Positions 6,492 through 7,284 of a DNA stretch of 7,284 nucleotides are shown in pieces; within the stretch, counting starts at the first letter, position 1; each line of letters opens with the position of its first letter. The DNA is from a bacterium (GTDB lineage: Bacteria; Bacteroidota; Bacteroidia; Cytophagales; Thermonemataceae), in assembly GCA_025362415.1 (NCBI GenBank), contig JANYGM010000186.1:1-7284 (forward strand), in the 5' to 3' direction. The notes under the pieces are model-generated. The model made no database searches. It saw only the letters and a program-made list of their open reading frames with translations, and was not told where the DNA came from. The position numbers and the translations under genes were made by a program.

Positions 6492-6526
6492 TCTCGTATC
6501 TCGTATCTCGTATTTCGTATTTCATA
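6492..6526. repeat. Five-unit heptamer array at the 3' end of rnhB
   Basis: Five phased 7-mers: TCTCGTA three times, then TTTCGTA and TTTCATA, each drift one or two bases from the first. On the rnhB strand they read TATGAAA, TACGAAA, TACGAGA (three times). The array begins one base after the rnhB stop codon (6528-6530). The gradual change along the array suggests older units near the gene and newer identical units away from it. Unit length and unit number match the array at 4757-4791, but the sequence is different. Confidence 0.8.
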
Positions 6527-6527
6527 C

Positions 6528-7151
6528 CTAAACTTCCTCCTCTCCTACTTGCACCTTAAAAGTCAGTCTATGCAAAGGTGAAAATCCGTGCAATAAAACT
6601 GCTTTTCTGTGTTCTATTGTTGGATAACCCATATTTTGCTCCCAGCCATACAACGGATATTGCAACGCCAAATCTTCCATAAGTGCATCTCTGTACGTTT
6701 TTGCAAGCACAGATGCCGCAGCAATAGCAGCAAATTTAGCATCTCCTTTGACAATACAATTATAAGGCAAAAAATTATAAGGAGTAAAACGGTTGCCATC
6801 AACCAACAAAATTTCTGGCACAACATCAATAATTTTGTTATTAAATTGCTCAAAAATAGCATCTAACGCCTTGTGCATAGCCAAAAAAGAAGCTCTCAAA
6901 ATATTTATTCTGTCTATTTCTGTATGAGAAACCTCCGCAATAGCCCACGCCAAAGCATCTTTTTTAATAGAAATTTCTAACGTGTTTCTATCTTCCTTAG
7001 AAAGTTGCTTAGAATCATTGAGAAGGTCATTTTTGTAGTTTTTGGGAAGAATAACGGCAGCAGCCACCACAGGACCTGCCAAACAACCACGCCCTACCTC
7101 ATCAAGTCCTGCTTCTACAAAATTATGTGTGAGTGCTGATTTTAAAGACAT
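6528..7151 (-). CDS. rnhB: Ribonuclease HII
   Basis: 207 residues, the usual length for bacterial RNase HII. The enzyme cuts the RNA strand of RNA-DNA hybrids, mainly 5' to single ribonucleotides misincorporated in DNA, and acts in the cytosol in ribonucleotide excision repair. All diagnostic blocks are present: GLDEVGRGCLAGPVVAAAV (15-33), NDSKQLS (45-51), LLVDGN (115-120), KGDAKFAAIAAASVLAKTYRD (135-155) and NMGYPTIEHRKAVLLHGFSPLHRLTF (173-198). The four metal-binding acidic residues are D17, E18, D118 and D137. ATG at 7151 places DEVGRG at residue 17, the normal distance from the N-terminus. It is transcribed leftwards, alone in this window and convergent with the CHASE2 gene; its upstream neighbour lies outside. 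The stop codon TAG (6528-6530) abuts a heptamer array. No internal defect is seen. Confidence 0.97.
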   Translation of the reverse strand: MSLKSALTHNFVEAGLDEVGRGCLAGPVVAAAVILPKNYKNDLLNDSKQLSKEDRNTLEISIKKDALAWAIAEVSHTEIDRINILRASFLAMHKALDAIFEQFNNKIIDVVPEILLVDGNRFTPYNFLPYNCIVKGDAKFAAIAAASVLAKTYRDALMEDLALQYPLYGWEQNMGYPTIEHRKAVLLHGFSPLHRLTFKVQVGEEEV

Positions 7152-7225
7152 TTTTTTGAAGTGTGATGTATAGAGTTTTTATAGTTTGATTATCAAGTAT
7201 TTAACAATAAATTGGTACTAAAAAC

Positions 7226-7284
7226 CACCCCCAGCCCCTCCTTAGGAAGGAGGGGAGTTTTGTCCCCCTCCTTTTCAAGGAGGG
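7226..7284. repeat. GC-rich REP-like double palindrome at the window's right edge
   Basis: Two hairpins repeat with a 30-bp period. The first is CCCCTCCTT (7235-7243) with AAGGAGGGG (7247-7255) around loop AGG. The second is CCCTCCTT (7266-7273) with AAGGAGGG (7277-7284) around loop TTC, cut by the window edge. The stretch is strongly GC-rich in an AT-rich background. Similar CCCCTCC...GGAGGGG palindromes are, to my knowledge, dispersed in many Bacteroidota genomes. It lies about 80 bp upstream of rnhB and may be the 3' end structure of the next gene. Confidence 0.7.

Larger units (their letters stand above)
6153..6527. other. Non-coding convergent gap between the CHASE2 gene and rnhB
   Basis: This 375-bp stretch holds no supportable gene. 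From left to right it contains the MITE-like element, two TTGTGAA heptamers, an imperfect stem-loop, about 110 bp of AT-rich sequence in which I see no structure (6380-6491), and the five-unit heptamer array. The longest ATG frame I noticed on the plus strand in the AT-rich part is about 15 codons (6428 onward) and has no family resemblance. Confidence 0.7.

Noticed and set aside
6492..6526. CRISPR-like array
   Set aside because: Units are 7 bp in direct tandem with no spacers and no cas genes nearby.

Overview
The window looks like a chromosomal segment from an AT-rich member of the Bacteroidota, most likely a marine or aquatic Cytophagia (Bernardetia/Microscilla-like; this lineage is an inference). 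Supporting signs are export signals that end in ...A|Q, a zinc-ligand-less M16 peptidase homologue fused to a LolA-like domain, a free-standing CHASE2 protein, AT-rich gene starts without Shine-Dalgarno sequences, and a TAnnTTTG-type promoter box.

There are five protein genes, strictly alternating in strand, so each is its own transcription unit. (1) 1-1072, minus: the first 357 residues of a large secreted Ig-like-domain protein that runs off the left edge. (2) 1323-3383, plus: an exported, catalytically dead M16 peptidase homologue. (3) 3468-4595, minus: a glutathionylspermidine-synthase-family ATP-grasp enzyme. (4) 4794-6152, plus: a CHASE2 membrane sensor with no output domain. (5) 6528-7151, minus: ribonuclease HII (rnhB). 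Genes 1/2 and 3/4 are divergent; genes 2/3 and 4/5 are convergent. No pathway joins them. Genes 1, 2 and 4 act at or outside the cell envelope, gene 3 is small-molecule peptide/amine ligation, and gene 5 is genome maintenance.

The most unusual content is between the genes. The 2/3 junction is a 90-bp palindrome that contains both stop codons and is built from inverted heptamer repeats. Upstream of the CHASE2 gene lies a five-unit heptamer array ending 2 bp before its start codon, and just downstream of rnhB lies another five-unit array of a different heptamer. Eight bases after the CHASE2 stop codon sits a 132-bp MITE-like element (6160-6291): 24-bp imperfect terminal inverted repeats, two mirrored perfect hairpins inside, and an exact 8-bp flanking duplication (AATAATTG). 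The right edge carries a GC-rich double palindrome that stands out from the AT-rich background. No tRNA, rRNA, CRISPR array or complete transposase gene was seen.
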